Source: Acinetobacter lwoffii | GTDB lineage: Bacteria > Pseudomonadota > Gammaproteobacteria > Pseudomonadales > Moraxellaceae | Reading direction: 5' to 3' | NCBI RefSeq assembly: GCF_002321025.1 | Contig: NZ_DCLL01000027.1 | Location: 71,934-135,933 of the forward strand | DNA length: 64,000 nt | Part shown: positions 62,088-64,000 of the stretch, one piece after another | How the letters are laid out: each line of letters opens with the position of its first letter | Numbering within the stretch: the first letter of the stretch is position 1 | Translations under genes and position numbers: made by a program | Notes under the pieces: generated by a model | Seen by the model: only the letters and a program-made list of their open reading frames with translations | Database searches by the model: none | What the model was told of the DNA's origin: nothing

Positions 62088-63019
62088 TGCGCAGCTCCAT
62101 CCAGATTTTTCTCGACCATTTTCACAAAAAGTTCTTCCAGACGGTTGGATTTATTGCGCATACTGCGTACCTGAATATTTTGTGATTGCAGCAATTGGAA
62201 CAGATCATTCATGGTATGTGCCTTGTCCATGGTGATTTCTAAAGTCATCGGATCGATCAGGTTAAAACGCACGCCGATGATATCCAGATGCAAAGGTTCA
62301 ATCGGTTCGGCCAGATCAAAAATAAACGATTCTTCATTGAGCTGACTCAGGAAGCTTTTCATGGTGGTGTCTTCTTTAATCACACCGCGATCAATAATCG
62401 CAATACGGCGACACAGCATTTCTGCTTCTTCTAGATAATGTGTGGTCAGAATGATGGAAGTGCCTTTTTCATTCATCTCGTTCAAAAATTCCCACATCGA
62501 ACGACGCAACTCGATATCAACACCAGCCGTCGGTTCATCCAGAATCAGCAGTTTCGGTTCGTGCATCATGGCACGCGCGATCATCAGGCGACGTTTCATC
62601 CCGCCCGATAACATGCGGGCCTGAGTGGCACGCTTTTCCCATAAACCCAGTTTGGTCAGATAAAGCTCCGCCCGTTCCTGTGCAATTTTTTTAGGAATGC
62701 CGTAATAGCCTGCCTGAGTCACCAAAATATCAAAGGTTTTTTCAAACTGGGCAAAGTTGAATTCCTGAGGTACTACACCTAGGCACTGTTTGGCCTGGGA
62801 AGGGTGGGTATCCAGATTATGACCAAAAATTTCGACTGTACCGGAGGTTTTTTTTGTTAATGAGCTGATAATACCGATGGTAGTAGATTTTCCTGCGCCA
62901 TTAGGCCCCAATAGCGCATAAAATTCACCTTCTGGTACATTTAAGTTAATCCCTTTCAATGCCTGAAAGCCATTGCGATAGGTCTTTGACACATCCCTTA
63001 AGATCAGTGCATCAGTCAT
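62084..63019 (-). CDS. ABC exporter ATP-binding protein (YadG-like)
   Basis: A 311-residue ATPase with Walker A GPNGAGKSTT, signature LSGGMKRRLMIARAMM, Walker B KLLILDEPTAGVD and switch His in LTTHYLEEAEML. The start is MTDALILRD; the frame is open 16 codons upstream but without homology. Pairs with the permease as a drug, lipid or polysaccharide exporter of unknown substrate. Likely first gene of the operon. Confidence 0.92.
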   Translation of the reverse strand: MTDALILRDVSKTYRNGFQALKGINLNVPEGEFYALLGPNGAGKSTTIGIISSLTKKTSGTVEIFGHNLDTHPSQAKQCLGVVPQEFNFAQFEKTFDILVTQAGYYGIPKKIAQERAELYLTKLGLWEKRATQARMLSGGMKRRLMIARAMMHEPKLLILDEPTAGVDIELRRSMWEFLNEMNEKGTSIILTTHYLEEAEMLCRRIAIIDRGVIKEDTTMKSFLSQLNEESFIFDLAEPIEPLHLDIIGVRFNLIDPMTLEITMDKAHTMNDLFQLLQSQNIQVRSMRNKSNRLEELFVKMVEKNLDGAAQ

Positions 63020-63161
63020 GAATATCTCAAATGGTGAAAAGTTGAGATATTGTGAGTGATCTCGCAAAATAAGCCAAGTGATTCACATGCAATTCTGTGT
63101 TGCTGTTTTGGAACATTGTATAAAGCTTAAGCATAAAAATGATGAAGTTAGAGATAGTTGC

Positions 63162-63189
63162 TTTACCTTATGCTTTTTTTTGTTATGAT
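63162..63189 (+). promoter_or_regulatory. tRNA-Arg promoter
   Basis: TTTACC (63162-63167), a 16-base spacer, TATGAT (63184-63189), then the GC-rich discriminator GTGCGCG, as in stable-RNA promoters under stringent control. Confidence 0.6.
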
Positions 63190-63209
63190 GTGCGCGATCC
63201 AAAAAAGAT

Positions 63210-63285
63210 GCGCTCATAGCTCAACTGGATAGAGTACAGGTCTCCGAAGCCTGTGGCGTGGGTTCGAGTCCCGCTGAGCGCACCA
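63210..63285 (+). tRNA. tRNA-Arg (CCG)
   Basis: A 76-base cloverleaf: acceptor GCGCTCA pairs with TGAGCGC, encoded ACCA end; anticodon loop CTCCGAA reads CCG; T-loop GGTTCGAGTCC. Specific for Arg codon CGG. Confidence 0.96.
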
Positions 63286-63320
63286 TTTATTTAAACTATA
63301 AAACTGAAAAATAAATCAAA

Positions 63321-64000
63321 TTAGTATCGCACACAGTTGCGGCCATCATCTTTCGCCCGATAAAGATTGTTATCGGCAATTTTCAAAACGTCTAGAATAT
63401 TTTTAGAACTGTCTGGCCACGAAGCAATACCAATCGAAATACTAATGTGACCTATGTCCTGAATTTCTTTACCTGCAATCTCTTTTCTGAACCTTTCTGC
63501 ACTTTCATACACTTCAGTGAGATTGCTGTTCGGTATAATAATGATAAATTCTTCACCACCGTAGCGACAGCAAATATCATCTTTACGAAATTTTTGCTGC
63601 ATCGTCTTGGCAATATGCTTTAAGACAACATCACCTTGATCATGACCATAATTGTCATTAATGTTTTTAAAATGATCCACATCCATCAGAAGGACTGAAA
63701 AAGGGATGTTCATTTTCATGTTTTGAGTCATGACATAATTCAAACCACGACGATTCATCAAGCCGGTTAAAGGATCTGTATTAATATGATGATCCATCTT
63801 GCTCATTTGTTGTGAAAACTTTCGAACACTAAGTAGTAGAGCTAACTTGAATTTTGTGACTTCATAGTACCAGGGCTGGATATCCTTAATTTTTGAACCG
63901 ATTTCTGCCTGATTTAGCAAACTCGCCATATCTGCCAGTTGATTCAACGGGGCCGAGATAGAATCAGACAGTCGCCATACAATAGATCTCTTGCGAAAGT
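63321..64000 (-). CDS. Diguanylate cyclase, GGDEF domain (5' end outside window)
   Basis: Makes cyclic di-GMP. The C-terminal GGDEF domain is complete: DPLTGLMNRRG, MDVDHFKNINDNYGHDQGD, active-site RYGGEEF and ISIGIAS. A TTG start could be drawn at 63947, but the frame stays open to the window edge and encodes a linker such as SDSISAPLNQLADMA that looks like the end of a HAMP segment, so the gene surely continues into a membrane-bound sensor part. No RxxD-type inhibitory site is evident five residues before the active site. Confidence 0.9.
   Translation of the reverse strand, partial: FRKRSIVWRLSDSISAPLNQLADMASLLNQAEIGSKIKDIQPWYYEVTKFKLALLLSVRKFSQQMSKMDHHINTDPLTGLMNRRGLNYVMTQNMKMNIPFSVLLMDVDHFKNINDNYGHDQGDVVLKHIAKTMQQKFRKDDICCRYGGEEFIIIIPNSNLTEVYESAERFRKEIAGKEIQDIGHISISIGIASWPDSSKNILDVLKIADNNLYRAKDDGRNCVRY

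Noticed and set aside
1..64000. CRISPR array, prophage, integron or toxin-antitoxin pair
   Set aside because: No regularly spaced direct repeats, phage structural genes, integrase or paired small toxin/antitoxin genes were seen in reading through the window.

Overview
The window looks like a chromosomal segment of an Acinetobacter species. Support comes from the gene families, their order (lepA-lepB-DUF4845-rnc-era-lipoprotein-recO-pdxJ-miaE; rpsB-tsf beside a divergent map; ruvA-ruvB; cysTWA-cysB), the moderate to low GC with many A/T-flanked terminators, and an IS5-family element of the kind found in Acinetobacter (IS17-like). The species cannot be told from the sequence alone. Most of the window is housekeeping DNA and I see no prophage, CRISPR array, integron or large genomic island. 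Accessory features are one IS copy beside a truncated carotenoid-oxygenase gene, a solitary AT-rich gene with an abortive-infection C-terminal domain, and a broken MATE transporter.

Layout. 1-3.5 kb: ruvB, ruvA and dgt (minus strand). 3.6-5.4 kb: a sodium/solute symporter with a 43-aa small-subunit gene behind it. 5.4-6.7 kb: a non-coding AT-rich gap. 6.7-10.6 kb: purL. 10.7-11.9 kb: the Abi-type gene and a 41-aa membrane microprotein. 11.9-15.0 kb: an FAD monooxygenase divergent from a LysR regulator, then a small NIF3-like protein. 15.2-16.8 kb: carotenoid oxygenase remnant and IS. 16.9-21.9 kb: nitroreductase, enoyl-CoA hydratase/isomerase, NadM-like adenylyltransferase, an ArgP/LysE-type regulator-exporter pair, YceI. 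21.9-25.3 kb: bcp, a small periplasmic protein, queC, queE, dapD. 25.6-27.6 kb: two outer-membrane barrels. 27.7-34.4 kb: the sulfate uptake region cysB-cysA-cysW-cysT-hydrolase-sbp-sbp. 34.6-37.6 kb: pabC-mltG-tmk and a thioesterase. 37.7-41.5 kb: nadB, a DegP/MucD protease, a thioesterase. 41.7-48.9 kb: the lepA-to-miaE block. 49.05 kb: tRNA-Asn. 49.3-51.9 kb: an unknown gene with a promoter/palindrome, a thioesterase, the MATE pseudogene. 52-56.3 kb: aspartate aminotransferase, map, rpsB-tsf. 56.4-60.5 kb: DUF3465, DUF962, RlpA-like, MltB and an unknown helical protein. 60.5-63.1 kb: queF with an ABC-2 exporter. 63.2 kb: tRNA-Arg. 63.3-64.0 kb: a diguanylate cyclase running off the window.

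Functional links. Three preQ0/preQ1 genes (queC, queE, queF) lie in the window but in two places. The sulfur cluster combines two tandem sulfate-binding proteins with near-identical promoter blocks, the CysTWA transporter, a small serine hydrolase and the CysB regulator, all on one strand. Cell-envelope maintenance is well represented (MltG, MltB, RlpA-like, signal peptidase, DegP-like protease). I found no convincing new multi-gene system. The best leads are the Abi-domain gene, two unlisted microproteins, a strong palindrome just downstream of a good promoter at 49.3 kb, and the IS-associated deletion scar.
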